DNA from: Syntrophales bacterium
GTDB lineage: Bacteria; Desulfobacterota; Syntrophia; Syntrophales; UBA2210
Reading direction: 5' to 3'
Assembly (NCBI GenBank): GCA_023228425.1
Contig: JALOBE010000005.1
Coordinates: 48,772-112,771, forward strand
DNA length: 64,000 bases
Shown here: positions 52,090-61,030 of the stretch, piece after piece
How the letters are laid out: the number at the start of each line of letters is the position of its first letter
Numbering within the stretch: position 1 is the first letter of the stretch
Notes under the pieces: generated by a model
What the model saw: only the letters and a program-made list of their open reading frames with translations
What the model was told of the DNA's origin: nothing
Database searches by the model: none
Position numbers and translations under genes: made by a program

Positions 52090-52749
52090 ATGAGAATAGA
52101 CAGGGCTGATGGTGTAGAGACGCGACGGAAGCTGCTTGATGCGGCGGGGGTGCTCTTTGCCGAAAAGGGCTATCATACCACCAAGACAAGCGATATCTGT
52201 GCTGCCGCCGGGGCCAATGTGGCCGCGCTGCACTACCACTTTGGCAGTAAGGAGAAGATGTATGCCCTTACTTGGCAACATGAGTTTGACAAAAGTATCG
52301 CCAAGTATCCCCCGGATGGCGGTGTGTCGCCCGAGGCATCGGCAGTCGAGCGTCTGCGTGGACATACCAAGGCTTTGGTGCAACGCTCGATGGACCCCGA
52401 GAGTCGTGATTTTGATATCGCCCGCCGCGAAATGTCGAACCCCACCGGGTTACTGAGCAGGGCCATCACCGTCGCCATGGAGCCGCTGCGCAAGATGCAC
52501 CTGGAGTTGATCCGCGCCATTCTCGGGCCTGACGCCGCCGAGCAGGATGTGCAGTTGTGTGCCATGAGCGTCCATGCGCAGTGTGTGGGGGCGCTGATGC
52601 AGGCCCGGCAGCGTCGCATGGCCGCCAAAGAGCTGACACCATCGCCGCCCCCCATGCCACGCTTTAGTGCCGAGGTGCTGACCGACCATATTGTCCGCTT
52701 CAGTATGGCCGGCTTGCTGGCGGTACGGGCAAAGCAAGACGCACATTAG
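52090..52749 (+). CDS. TetR-family repressor, CerR/YbiH-type
   Basis: A 219-residue regulator. The N-terminal helix-turn-helix is RRKLLDAAGVLFAEKGYHTT with the recognition helix in ALHYHFGSKEKMYAL. The C-terminal ligand domain (VQLCAMSVHAQCVGALMQAR) resembles the CerR/DUF1956 group often found with MacAB-type or RND efflux genes. It is the first gene of a five-gene efflux operon and probably represses it. Confidence 0.88.
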   Translation: MRIDRADGVETRRKLLDAAGVLFAEKGYHTTKTSDICAAAGANVAALHYHFGSKEKMYALTWQHEFDKSIAKYPPDGGVSPEASAVERLRGHTKALVQRSMDPESRDFDIARREMSNPTGLLSRAITVAMEPLRKMHLELIRAILGPDAAEQDVQLCAMSVHAQCVGALMQARQRRMAAKELTPSPPPMPRFSAEVLTDHIVRFSMAGLLAVRAKQDAH

Positions 52750-52769
52750 AAAGCATACAGGAGCCATTA

Positions 52770-54326
52770 ATGTCTTGTAACATGAAAACTACACCTCAAT
52801 TCCTTTTCCCCATGGGAGAGGATCAGGGTAAAGGGTGCGGACGCAGTCCGCATTGTATGCCTAAACAATTTCACTGTGTCATTCCGCTGTTTTTAACGCT
52901 GACAGCAGTTGTGCTGCTGCTGGCGGGGTGCATGACGGTTGGACCCGATTATGAACCGCCGGTAACTACCCTGCCACAAGCTTGGAACACTGACGTGCCA
53001 GCTTCCACCGCAGCACCGGAGCTGGCCGAATGGTGGCGCATATTTGCCGATCCGTTGCTGGACAACCTGATGGTCTGTGCCCAGACAAATAACCTTGATC
53101 TGCGTCAGGCCGAGGCGCGTTTGCGCCAGGCCCGTGCCCAACGTCTGCTGGCCGGTGCCGACCGTCTGCCGACTCTTGGTGCCGGTGGTTCGGCCCGGCG
53201 CTCACAAAACCGTCTCGGCAGTGGCGCAGATGGCACCACCACCTATGACAGCAGCTTCGACGCGAGCTGGGAGGTCGATCTCTTTGGCGGTCAGCGCCGT
53301 GCCGTGGAAGCGGTTGAGGCGTCACTGCAGGCGTCCAGGGAGTCGCTGCGTGATGTGACGGTTTCGCTGCTGGCCGAGGTGGCACTCAACTATGTGCAGT
53401 ACCGTGCGGCGCAGTCACGTCTGGCCGTGGTCGCCGGCAATCTGCTGGCGCAGACCGAGACCTATCAACTTACCGTCTGGCGACACGAGGCCAGCCTGGT
53501 GACCCAGCTCGATGTTGACCAGGCGCGTATGAGTCTGGAGCAGACACGCGCCGAGTTGCCTGCCCTGCGCACAACCTTGCATCAGACAGAGCATCAGATC
53601 GCCTTGCTGCTGGGGCGTACACCCGGTTCGCTCGTTGCTGAACTTGAGAGCAGTGCGCCACAAATACCGTTGCCGGCCGCCACGCTGTCCATCGGTTTTC
53701 CGGCCGACATTCTGCGGCAACGCCCCGATGTGCGTCAGGCAGAGCGCAAGCTGGCGGCACAAACAGCGCAGATCGGTGTCGCCGCTGCGGCACGTTATCC
53801 CAATCTGACTCTCGGTGGCTCCATCGGCTATAGTGCCCTCTCGCTGGGTGATCTCTATGGTTCGGCGGCGCGCACCATTCAAGGCTTTGTCTCGGCCGGA
53901 CTGACCCTCTTCGATGGCGGACGCATCCGGCAGCAGGTCGCTATCCAGACCGCCATGCAGGAGGAGTCGTTGGCGGCTTACCAGGCTACGGTGCTGACAG
54001 CCCTGAAAGAGGTCGAGGATGCACTGGTGTCGCTGGTCAATGAGGCCGAGCGGCAGACGGCTATGGACGCGGCCGCTGCGGCTGCTGCCAGCGCTTTTGC
54101 CCTGGCGCAGGAGCAGTATGCGGCGGGTCTGACCGATTTTCAGAGCGTCCTCACTTCGCAGCAGTCGCTGCTCGCAACGCAGAACTCGCTGACCTTGAGC
54201 CACGCCGAAGTCGCCAGTGCCGCCATTCGCCTCTACAAGGCTCTGGGTGGTGGCTGGAGTGCCGCACCGGAGAGCAACAAGAGCGACGAATTTGAGAATG
54301 AAGCAATTACCGGAGAGAAACTATGA
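52770..54326 (+). CDS. Outer-membrane efflux lipoprotein (TolC/NodT family)
   Basis: A 518-residue outer-membrane channel. The lipobox is in VVLLLAGCMTVGPDYEPP, after an unusually long leader; a start at 52,857 would give a normal signal, but the ATG at 52,770 has the better ribosome site (AGGAGCC). Typical NodT repeats are ADPLLDNLMVCAQTNNLDLR and the second-half DILRQRPDVRQAERKLAAQT. It forms the exit duct for the pump encoded downstream. The stop overlaps the next start by four bases. Confidence 0.9.
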   Translation: MSCNMKTTPQFLFPMGEDQGKGCGRSPHCMPKQFHCVIPLFLTLTAVVLLLAGCMTVGPDYEPPVTTLPQAWNTDVPASTAAPELAEWWRIFADPLLDNLMVCAQTNNLDLRQAEARLRQARAQRLLAGADRLPTLGAGGSARRSQNRLGSGADGTTTYDSSFDASWEVDLFGGQRRAVEAVEASLQASRESLRDVTVSLLAEVALNYVQYRAAQSRLAVVAGNLLAQTETYQLTVWRHEASLVTQLDVDQARMSLEQTRAELPALRTTLHQTEHQIALLLGRTPGSLVAELESSAPQIPLPAATLSIGFPADILRQRPDVRQAERKLAAQTAQIGVAAAARYPNLTLGGSIGYSALSLGDLYGSAARTIQGFVSAGLTLFDGGRIRQQVAIQTAMQEESLAAYQATVLTALKEVEDALVSLVNEAERQTAMDAAAAAAASAFALAQEQYAAGLTDFQSVLTSQQSLLATQNSLTLSHAEVASAAIRLYKALGGGWSAAPESNKSDEFENEAITGEKL

Positions 54327-55639
54327 GCAGCGACAATAACAGAGCGAACGACCAGCAGATTGCCGAAAAACTGGGTCTACACCACAACCCGGCACGGCGG
54401 CGGCTGCGGCGGCTGCTTATCGTGGCCGCAATAATTTTGTTAATAGGGGGGGTGGCCTGGAGGGTTCAGGGCCAACGTGCCAAAGGCGAGGAAGTACACT
54501 ATGAGACCGTGTCGGTGACACGCGGCGATCTGGTGGAGACGGTCAACGCTACCGGCACACTGGCACCTGTCAATGAGGTTGAGATCGGCTCGGAGATTTC
54601 GGGCACCATCCTCTCCGTCTATGTCACCTACAACGACCATGTCACCAATGGTCAGGTGTTGGCGCGTATCGACACCTCCAAACTCGAAGCGCAAGTGCGC
54701 CAGTCGGAAGCGTCACTGGAGGCGGCACAAGCCAAGGTGCTGGAAAATGAAGCCACCCTGCACGAGGCTGAGGCACAACTGGCACGGCTGCGTCAGGTGC
54801 ATGAGCGCAGCGGCGGTCAGGTGCCATCGCGTAACGAACTCGACACTCAGGAGGCGACTGTCCTGCGGGCACGCGCCGGCGTGGCCAGTGCCAAGGCCGA
54901 GATCGCCAAGGCCGAGGCGACCTTGAATGTCACCCTCTCAGATGTCGAAAAAGCGGTGATCATCTCGCCGATCAACGGGATTGTGCTCGATCGTAAGATC
55001 GAACCGGGACAGACCGTGGCGGCTTCGTTCGAGGCCCCGGTGCTCTTTACACTGGCGGAAGACCTGACCAAGCTGGAGCTGCAGGTCGATGTTGACGAGG
55101 CCGATGTGGGTCGGGTGCATGAAGGGCAGGAGGCGACTTTCAACGTTGACGCTTACCCTGACCGCAATTTTCCCGCTACCATCATACAGGTGCGTTATGG
55201 CTCCAGGACTACCGACGGCGTTGTCACTTACACTACGGTACTGAATGTCAGCAACGACGACCTCTCCCTGCGTCCGGGGATGACCGCCACCGCCACCATC
55301 ACCACCCGCAAGGTCACAGCGGTGCTTCTGGTTCCCAACACGGCACTCCGTTTCGAACCGCCGCGCGTTGAAGAGCCTGCTGCGGGTGGACAAAATAATG
55401 GCAGTAAACCGAGTCTGATCAGTTCGATCATGCCACGTCCACCTCAACGCGACAGGAATACGAATAGTGGTGATAGAAAGGGTGCCAGACCACCCACCGT
55501 TTATGTGCTTGAAGGCGGTGAGGTCCGCCCCGTATTTGTGACCACAGGGTTTTCGGATGGCATTAACACCCAGGTAACCTCGGACGAGCTGGCCGTGGGG
55601 ACACCACTTGTAGTTGCCGGAAGGGTAGGGCGCAAATGA
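54323..55639 (+). CDS. Periplasmic adaptor subunit (MacA/HlyD family)
   Basis: A 438-residue membrane-fusion protein with one N-terminal membrane helix (LLIVAAIILLIGGVAWRV). The biotinyl-lipoyl-like halves are NATGTLAPVNEVEIGSEISG and SPINGIVLDRKIEPGQTV, enclosing a coiled-coil hairpin rich in Glu/Ala. It links the inner-membrane ABC transporter to the outer-membrane channel. A low-complexity Pro/Asn/Arg insert lies near residue 370. It overlaps both neighbours by four bases. Confidence 0.9.
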   Translation: MSSDNNRANDQQIAEKLGLHHNPARRRLRRLLIVAAIILLIGGVAWRVQGQRAKGEEVHYETVSVTRGDLVETVNATGTLAPVNEVEIGSEISGTILSVYVTYNDHVTNGQVLARIDTSKLEAQVRQSEASLEAAQAKVLENEATLHEAEAQLARLRQVHERSGGQVPSRNELDTQEATVLRARAGVASAKAEIAKAEATLNVTLSDVEKAVIISPINGIVLDRKIEPGQTVAASFEAPVLFTLAEDLTKLELQVDVDEADVGRVHEGQEATFNVDAYPDRNFPATIIQVRYGSRTTDGVVTYTTVLNVSNDDLSLRPGMTATATITTRKVTAVLLVPNTALRFEPPRVEEPAAGGQNNGSKPSLISSIMPRPPQRDRNTNSGDRKGARPPTVYVLEGGEVRPVFVTTGFSDGINTQVTSDELAVGTPLVVAGRVGRK

Positions 55640-56367
55640 GTGAGCAACATCAAACCCCAACGCCTGCGCCCACACCCGTGATCGAACTGCGTCAGATCAC
55701 CAAAATCTACGGTCAGGGTGATGCCGCCGTGGCGGCTTTGAATGGAGTTGATCTGGCAATTCACACCGGCGAGTTTGTTGCCGTCATGGGACCCAGTGGC
55801 TCGGGTAAGAGCACTGCGATGAACATTCTGGGGTGTCTTGACAGCCCCACCTCCGGCGCATACCGCTTTCAGGGCGTTGAAGTCGGCGGTCTGACACGCG
55901 ACCAACGTGCCCTGCTGAGGCGTAACTATCTGGGCTTTGTCTTCCAGGGCTTCAACCTGCTCAACCGCACCTCGGCATTGGAGAATGTCGAGCTGCCGCT
56001 GCTTTACCGTGGCGACTCGCGCCACGTCCGCCATGAGCGGGCACGTCAGGCACTGGCCGCGGTGGGGCTGACAGGTCGTGAAAAACATACACCCGGCGAA
56101 CTCTCCGGTGGCCAGCAGCAGCGCGTGGCAATCGCCCGTGCCATGGTCACCAAGCCCACCGTCCTGCTGGCCGATGAACCGACCGGCAACCTCGACTCGG
56201 CATGCAGCGTGGAGATCATGAACCTGCTCTGTACGATCAACCGCGATCATGGAGTGACGGTAATCATGGTCACTCACGAACCTGAGATGGCGGCCTTTGC
56301 CAAACGGACAGTCAACTTCCGTGACGGGGTGATCGAGAACGACCTCATCAATCAGGGAGGTGTCTAA
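55636..56367 (+). CDS. MacB-type ABC transporter ATP-binding subunit
   Basis: A 243-residue ATPase of the LolD/MacB group. Walker [17 protein letters not shown], signature [15 protein letters not shown], Walker [14 protein letters not shown] and the H-loop VTHEPE are all present. It powers export through the following permease. In canonical MacB the ATPase and permease are fused; here they are separate genes overlapping by one base. Confidence 0.93.
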   Translation: MSEQHQTPTPAPTPVIELRQITKIYGQGDAAVAALNGVDLAIHTGEFVAVMGPSGSGKSTAMNILGCLDSPTSGAYRFQGVEVGGLTRDQRALLRRNYLGFVFQGFNLLNRTSALENVELPLLYRGDSRHVRHERARQALAAVGLTGREKHTPGELSGGQQQRVAIARAMVTKPTVLLADEPTGNLDSACSVEIMNLLCTINRDHGVTVIMVTHEPEMAAFAKRTVNFRDGVIENDLINQGGV

Positions 56368-57572
56368 TGTTATGGAACGCCTTGCTCCTGGCCTTGCGCG
56401 AGTTGCGGCGCAACAAGATGCGCTCTTTCCTGACCATGCTGGGAATCATCATCGGTGTGGCGGCGGTGATCACCCTCGTCACGCTGGGAGGCGGTGCCAC
56501 GCGACAGGTCACCGATCAAATCTCCGCCATGGGGAGCAACCTGCTGATGGTGCGCCCCGGCAAACACATGGGGCCGGGTCAGTCATCGGGTGCCCGTCCC
56601 TTTAAGCTGCGCGACGCTGAAGCTCTTGAGCGTGAGATACCTGATCTGGCGGCGGTTTCGCCGACCATGAGCAGCGCTGCCACCGCCATCTACGCCAATG
56701 AGAACTGGAACACCACCATCTCGGCGGGAACCGAGCAGTTCTTCTTTGTCAACAACCGCAAGCTGGAGCTAGGGCGCCTCTTTACTGCCAACGAGGTACG
56801 TTCCGGCGCGGCGGTCTGCGTGATTGGCGAGACCATCAAACAAAAACTCTTTGACGGGGCCGATCCGATTGGGGCACGGCTGCGACTCAACCGCCTCTCG
56901 TGCGAAGTAATCGGCACTCTGGTCGCCAAGGGACAATCATCCATGGGGCATGATCAGGACGACCTGGTAGTGATCCCGTTACGTACTTTTCAACGCCGTG
57001 TGGCTGGTAACACCGACATCAGCATGATCCAGGTCTCGATGCGTGATGGTGTGGAGACAGAAGCCGTGCAAGCCGAAATCAAGCGGGTGCTGCGCGAACG
57101 CCGTCACCTCTCCGTCACCCAGGAAGACGACTTCGACGTGATGGACATGAAAGAGATAGCCACCATGCTCTCCGGCACCACCAAGGTGTTGACCGGTCTG
57201 CTGGGGGCGGTGGCGGCAGTCAGTCTTCTGGTTGGGGGTATCGGCATCATGAACATCATGCTGGTCTCCGTCACCGAGCGTACCCGCGAGATCGGCACCC
57301 GCCTGGCGATTGGTGCTCTTGAGTGGGAGGTATTGTTACAGTTTCTGGTCGAGGCGGTGGTGCTCTCCTCCTGCGGCGGTCTTATCGGCATTGCCATGGC
57401 CATGACTACCTCTTTCGCCCTAACCAGCGTTCTGGAAGTCCCCTTTGTTTTTAACGGCACCATCATTATCACCGCCTTCCTCTTCTCCGCTGCCGTCGGT
57501 GTCGTTTTCGGCTACTTCCCGGCACGCAAAGCCGCCCAGATGAACCCGATAGAGGCCCTGCGGCATGAGTGA
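56367..57572 (+). CDS. MacB-type ABC transporter permease
   Basis: A 401-residue permease with four membrane helices: one near the N-terminus (MLGIIIGVAAVITLVTLG), a large periplasmic MacB_PCD domain, and three helices at the C-terminus (AAVSLLVGGIGIMNIMLVSV; FLVEAVVLSSCGGLIGIAMA; ITAFLFSAAVGVVFGYFPA). The RTREIGTRLAIGA coupling motif is present. It completes a tripartite pump for a small molecule, peptide or lipid. Confidence 0.92.
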   Translation: MLWNALLLALRELRRNKMRSFLTMLGIIIGVAAVITLVTLGGGATRQVTDQISAMGSNLLMVRPGKHMGPGQSSGARPFKLRDAEALEREIPDLAAVSPTMSSAATAIYANENWNTTISAGTEQFFFVNNRKLELGRLFTANEVRSGAAVCVIGETIKQKLFDGADPIGARLRLNRLSCEVIGTLVAKGQSSMGHDQDDLVVIPLRTFQRRVAGNTDISMIQVSMRDGVETEAVQAEIKRVLRERRHLSVTQEDDFDVMDMKEIATMLSGTTKVLTGLLGAVAAVSLLVGGIGIMNIMLVSVTERTREIGTRLAIGALEWEVLLQFLVEAVVLSSCGGLIGIAMAMTTSFALTSVLEVPFVFNGTIIITAFLFSAAVGVVFGYFPARKAAQMNPIEALRHE

Positions 57573-57621
57573 GTTATTGTTACGGGGTACGTGATTTCCT
57601 TGGAGTATCGATGTGAAAAGC

Positions 57622-57678
57622 CGCTAACCATCAAATTCAGCGGACACAAAGGGAAGGGCCGCGCCGCTGATTCCTGGC
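57622..57678 (+). other. attC-like site interrupted by a group II intron fragment
   Basis: CGCTAACCATCAAATTCAGC at the left and GCGCCGCTGATTCCTGGC at the right pair through ATTCAGCGG/CCGCTGATT, the L''/L' pattern of attC. The expected terminal GTTRRRY is replaced at 57,679 by GTGTGTGCCGGG, the start of an intron-like sequence. Confidence 0.55.
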
Positions 57679-58035
57679 GTGTGTGCCGGGTATGGCACAG
57701 AACCGGCGAGGTGAAAGTCCTCGCGCCAGCTATTCGCGGAGCCGAAGGCCGGGAGAAAGGCAAGGGCGTCATCGTGAGCTGGGATCTGAAGGAAGCTCGA
57801 TCCAAAAGCGCGAGGCGACGTACAGGAACCGGATATGAGGTGTGGCACATCCGGGACAAGCGGGCACGTGACCACGAAGTCCTCCATCCGCAAAGGGGTG
57901 TGCTTTATAAATCCGGTTCCTACACGCAGGAAGCTCTGTGCCTTACCCCGGGATGTCTGCATGGCGTCCGGAAGGAAGGTATGGTCGAGATACTGGGGCA
58001 CCGACGGAAAACCGGTCGGCAAACGGAGAAGACAA
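57679..58035 (+). mobile_element. Group II intron 5' fragment (no reverse transcriptase ORF)
   Basis: It begins with a GUGYG-type end (GTGTGCCGGGTATGGCACAG), then GGCGAGGTGAAAGTCCTCGC, the conserved domain I motif of bacterial group II introns, and further AAGCGCGAGGCGACGTACAG and GAACCGGATATGAGG segments. A 176-codon frame across it (57,591-58,121) is low in protein-like features and I treat it as non-coding. The intron ORF and domains V-VI are absent. Insertion in an attC-like site suggests a group IIC-attC intron. Confidence 0.6.
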
Positions 58036-58200
58036 AGTTCGACCTGAAGCCGCCCGATGTGGACTGGGATGGCGGCAGCGTCTGGACATTAAGTCGGCAA
58101 AACAATTGTGGTTGCCATTGAGATACAGGGTAGATTGTTTACCTCGAAGGCCGACACCGTCAGTCCGAAGGTACACCAATGGGCTTAACCGGGGGGACAT

Positions 58201-58772
58201 TTAACACCGATACCGACACTCTTCCGGCAACAGCCGGTGAAGGGGGTGCCGCGGTCCCGGCGTGCCATTACGAAGGTCATCACCAGCATTCCTTTTCATG
58301 CGCCGGCGGGATACACGCCTGCGGCTGATCATCAACAGCACGCAGATCCGAGATACCGATACGCCCGTGCTCTTCGCCCATTCAACCATGGAAAGAATCC
58401 CTCCCTTCTGCTCCACCGTCAGCCATGTTCCCTCTATCGCGCCCACGAACCCCCATTCGTTTTTTCTCAGGATCGCCGGCTCCACTGCCTGTTCGGCAGG
58501 CACGCGTTCTTTTTCCTCAAGATCGCCTTTCAGGGCTTCACATAGGCGGACAAGGGCACTGTTTTGGATCGTGCCCCGGGACGATCAGCCAAACGCTCAA
58601 GGGCGCCTTCCTTCACCTTCTCACGGATGCGAAGCAGGTCGGTGGAATAGAGGCCCTCACGACGCAACACCTCGCCCACAGGTGATGTTCCGCTCCGGGT
58701 TTCCAAAAATATCTGATACTTCTTCTCAGGCGACAAAAACCGCCGCTTCTTGACCGACGACGGCGCTGACAC
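58201..58772 (-). pseudogene. IS3-like transposase remnant
   Basis: The first part (58,530-58,772) reads VKKRRFLSPEKKYQIFLETR, an OrfA helix-turn-helix of the type R-x-F/Y-T/S-P-E-x-K-Y-x-I. After a stop the same frame continues as WLTVEQKGGILSMVEWAKST, GVSVSRICVLLMISRRRVSR, the start of OrfB. The catalytic DDE domain is missing, so the element is dead. Confidence 0.6.
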
Positions 58773-58917
58773 GGGCTGCTTTGCTTTCTATCATGGCATG
58801 CTCCTTCTCGAACTCCAACGCAAGGCAACTCCGGTCGCCCTACAGGCTCCCTTCGTTGCCTTGCCATCCTTCACCATACCATGTAGTGTAATGCAACCTC
58901 CATTTTGGGACACGAAT

Positions 58918-59297
58918 TCAGAAACGGGGGGCATCTCCAACACACACGACCGTTTGCCAACAATTTCTCCCCCAATCGACTTCCCGTTTGTCCTCACAAA
59001 TCATATTTATTACCGCATCGGCCCCTAATTGAGCTGCGCGGATGCGAACGCCTTGCTTGGCTTCATCCAGTGGCTCGGCGAACCGCTTGCATATAGATTG
59101 CGTTTGCAAGCTATTCCTTCAACTGGCCCAAGTATTCTGTAGCTGTTTCTCGGAATAGAACCGGCTTCGAAAATCACCGTCTCAGCTACCCTTTGTCTCT
59201 CGAGAGAGGTAAGGGAAGATACAGATGGATTTGATGCGCAGCCAACAACCAAGACGAGGGCGCATCCAGTTAAAATCACTTTAATTTTATGGCTCAT
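58918..59297 (-). pseudogene. RcsF-like lipoprotein, frameshifted (cassette)
   Basis: It starts at 59,297 after AAGGAGGATTACT with a lipoprotein signal (KVILTGCALVLVVGCASNPS). The first frame runs to EGIACKRNLYAS, then shifts near 59,090 to EPLDEAKQGVRIRAAQLGAD, AVINMICEDKREVDWGRNCW. The order (VEG-x-x-C-K ... A-x-x-LGADAVI ... C ... NCW) resembles RcsF-type outer-membrane stress sensors. In the first frame it would end as 90 residues with an unrelated tail. It directly follows an attC-like site. Confidence 0.6.
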
Positions 59298-59312
59298 AGT
59301 AATCCTCCTTAC

Positions 59313-59382
59313 ACCCAACGCTAGAGTTAAGCCGACGCCAATCGCGCAGCGATTGGTGTTCGGCTTGAACGACTTGTTAGGT
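59313..59382 (-). other. attC-like recombination site
   Basis: ACCCAACGCTAGAGTTAAGC ... GGCTTGAACGACTTGTTAGGT, with central arms CCAATCGC/GCGATTGG. Both core sites (ACCCAAC, GTTAGGT) fit the RYYYAAC/GTTRRRY rule. It overlaps the stop codon of the cyclase-like gene. Confidence 0.8.
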
Positions 59383-60093
59383 GTAACCGATGAATTGGTT
59401 TCTTTTGATTTCGCTATTAAGAAACTCACCGAACCACCACCATTTATACTGCACACTATCAACTACTTCTCCGGCAATTTTTTGCTCAATTGTGGTTCTG
59501 TAGGCTTTAAAAGCCTTTTCAGCCGCTCCATGGGTGCCATCTTGGATGTAGTAGTCATGGAGCCCGTTAACCATAAAACGTTCTCGGTAATTAAGGCACA
59601 TAGAATTAGAGGCATCATTTCGTTGAAGCCAGTAATCCTTTGCTTTAGAGTCAAGCTCTATGCGAGGCGAACCTGTTTTAGTTTCAATTAGATAGGCATT
59701 CTGGTAGGCGAGACCAACTATATTTGAATCGGTGTGCCAAACCGGACCAATCGAAATACCACCTCGAATCAAATATCCTTTTGCTAGAAATATATGAGTG
59801 AGCTGGATAGCTCTCATAACCAAAATAGACAGGCCGCAATAGCTGCTCATTTTGTCCGAGGTTAATGGGGCGCTTAAAATGATACTGTCTGATATCGAAA
59901 TATGCCTTGGAATTAGCTCCTTAGGCACTGAAGAATCAACCCTTCCATCCAATCCAGGAACGGCGGTTTCTAGTGTTTCGACTAACTCTTCAAGAAATGT
60001 TTGATTCTTGGAGTCTGCGTTTTCTACTACTGACTTAAAACCTAAAACATCAATAAATGCTACCGCCCGCTCTTCAAAAATTATCTTTGGCAC
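59377..60093 (-). CDS. Nucleotidyl-cyclase-like cassette protein
   Basis: I place the start at a GTG at 60,093 behind AGAGGAGATTAC, giving 238 residues. RAVAFIDVLGFKSVVENADS and HISISDSIILSAPL each place an Asp where class III nucleotidyl cyclases hold their metal-binding Asp (FxDIxGF and GDxxxx). LIRGGISIGPVWHTDSNIVG later corresponds to the cyclase strand-helix region. Catalytic activity is unproven. The same frame continues upstream into a HicA C-terminus, so a read-through fusion is possible. The attC-like site at its stop makes it a cassette gene. A link to cyclic-nucleotide anti-phage signalling is only a thought. Confidence 0.5.
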   Translation of the reverse strand: MPKIIFEERAVAFIDVLGFKSVVENADSKNQTFLEELVETLETAVPGLDGRVDSSVPKELIPRHISISDSIILSAPLTSDKMSSYCGLSILVMRAIQLTHIFLAKGYLIRGGISIGPVWHTDSNIVGLAYQNAYLIETKTGSPRIELDSKAKDYWLQRNDASNSMCLNYRERFMVNGLHDYYIQDGTHGAAEKAFKAYRTTIEQKIAGEVVDSVQYKWWWFGEFLNSEIKRNQFIGYT

Positions 60094-60263
60094 GTAATCT
60101 CCTCTGCATATCTTTCTTGCAAGTTTATCGGAGATTTCGGTGTGGCGTGGCACCGTCTCCACAGAACCATTCGCAGGGTTCATCCAAAGCGAATGACACC
60201 GCCTTCTCTTTTGAGGTAGCAACCATGCCGACGCAGATACCGCAGTAGAGCCTGTCTTTTCAT
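60091..60263 (-). pseudogene. hicA: HicA-type toxin with frameshift
   Basis: An ATG overlapping the hicB stop (TAATG) starts MKRQALLRYLRRHGCYLKRE, the HicA N-terminus. At about 60,195 one base appears missing, and the HicA C-terminus continues in the next frame as CHSLWMNPANGSVETVPRHT, EISDKLARKICR. HicA would be an mRNA-cleaving toxin with its catalytic His in the region of the shift (REGG|CHSLW). It is therefore inactive unless a frameshift restores it. Its end reads straight into the cyclase-like frame. Confidence 0.7.
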
Positions 60264-60475
60264 TAGATTGCGACGACCTCACGGATGGCATCTTCTGGCA
60301 ATCCGCGCATGGCGTCCTCGCGCCGATCTTCCAGGATAAGTGAGATCGCTTCCGCTAAACTTGCTTTGCATTCTTCGATTGTCTTGCCTTGCCCATTTGC
60401 CCCTGGAACCTCAGGGCAGTACGCAATGTACCAATCTCCATCCTTCTCAATAATTGCTGTAAACTCATTATGCAT
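60263..60475 (-). CDS. hicB: HicB-type antitoxin
   Basis: A 70-residue HicB-like protein with the RNase-H-like fold signature: FTAIIEKDGDWYIAYCPEVP, then GANGQGKTIEECKASLAEAI. It lacks a long C-terminal DNA-binding extension. It normally binds HicA; here the hicA gene after it is frameshifted, so the antitoxin may be an orphan. Its start overlaps the end of the preceding gene by eight bases. Confidence 0.85.
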   Translation of the reverse strand: MHNEFTAIIEKDGDWYIAYCPEVPGANGQGKTIEECKASLAEAISLILEDRREDAMRGLPEDAIREVVAI

Positions 60476-60944
60476 GATGCACCTCCTTGTCTTTCCCGTT
60501 TTTTAAAGAGGCGAAAAAAGAATCTATCAGTTCACGATGCCTTACAAATTTCCCTTCGAGTACTGCTCTCAGTTCCCCCAAGTTCTGATCCTCCAAAAGC
60601 CGGTCAATTTCATAAGCCCTTTTGCCAAGTTGCCTGCAGTACTTGTCAATAACCGTTTGAGGGGCTATATTCCTTCTTTGAGCGACAAGGTTAGTGGCTT
60701 CGGTTCTATTTCGACCCGAGTTCTTCACCTCATAAATGACTTCAAGTATCTGTGCCAAAGCCTTCGAGACACCATTAGGGAAACTTTTTGGAATGTTATT
60801 TCTATTCGCCTGATTGGGACGGGGCATTTCTCTCCCAAGGAGGATTCTGTTTAATACCGAGTTTGGCGTGTCTTCAAACGGCTCGGCCTTACTCTTCAGA
60901 TAATTCCAGACCTTCTCGTCAATTTCGATTTTATAGGTATGCAT
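60468..60944 (-). CDS. Putative DNA-binding protein, SeqA-N-like
   Basis: A 158-residue protein preceded by GGGGGAGACAATC. The N-terminus (KIEIDEKVWNYLKSKAEPFED, TPNSVLNRILL) resembles the SeqA-N / ribbon-helix type that pairs with other small domains. The C-terminal part (GRNRTEATNLVAQRRNIAPQ and LLEDQNLGELRAVLEGKF) is helical and unassigned. It sits first in the group with hicB and hicA and may regulate them. Confidence 0.55.
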   Translation of the reverse strand: MHTYKIEIDEKVWNYLKSKAEPFEDTPNSVLNRILLGREMPRPNQANRNNIPKSFPNGVSKALAQILEVIYEVKNSGRNRTEATNLVAQRRNIAPQTVIDKYCRQLGKRAYEIDRLLEDQNLGELRAVLEGKFVRHRELIDSFFASLKNGKDKEVHHA

Positions 60945-61030
60945 GATTGTCTCCCCCTTCCATTGCGTTTAACACATTATACGAAAGTACTTGTAGTATG
61001 CCAAGTGGAAAAAGGGAGGGAGAGAATTAT

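Noticed and set aside
53415..54203. A 262-codon minus-strand frame
   Set aside because: It is antisense to the NodT-type efflux gene, which is supported by operon overlaps and repeats typical of the family.
57591..58121. A 176-codon open frame on the + strand
   Set aside because: The DNA matches group II intron domain I features; the translation has no recognisable protein pattern.
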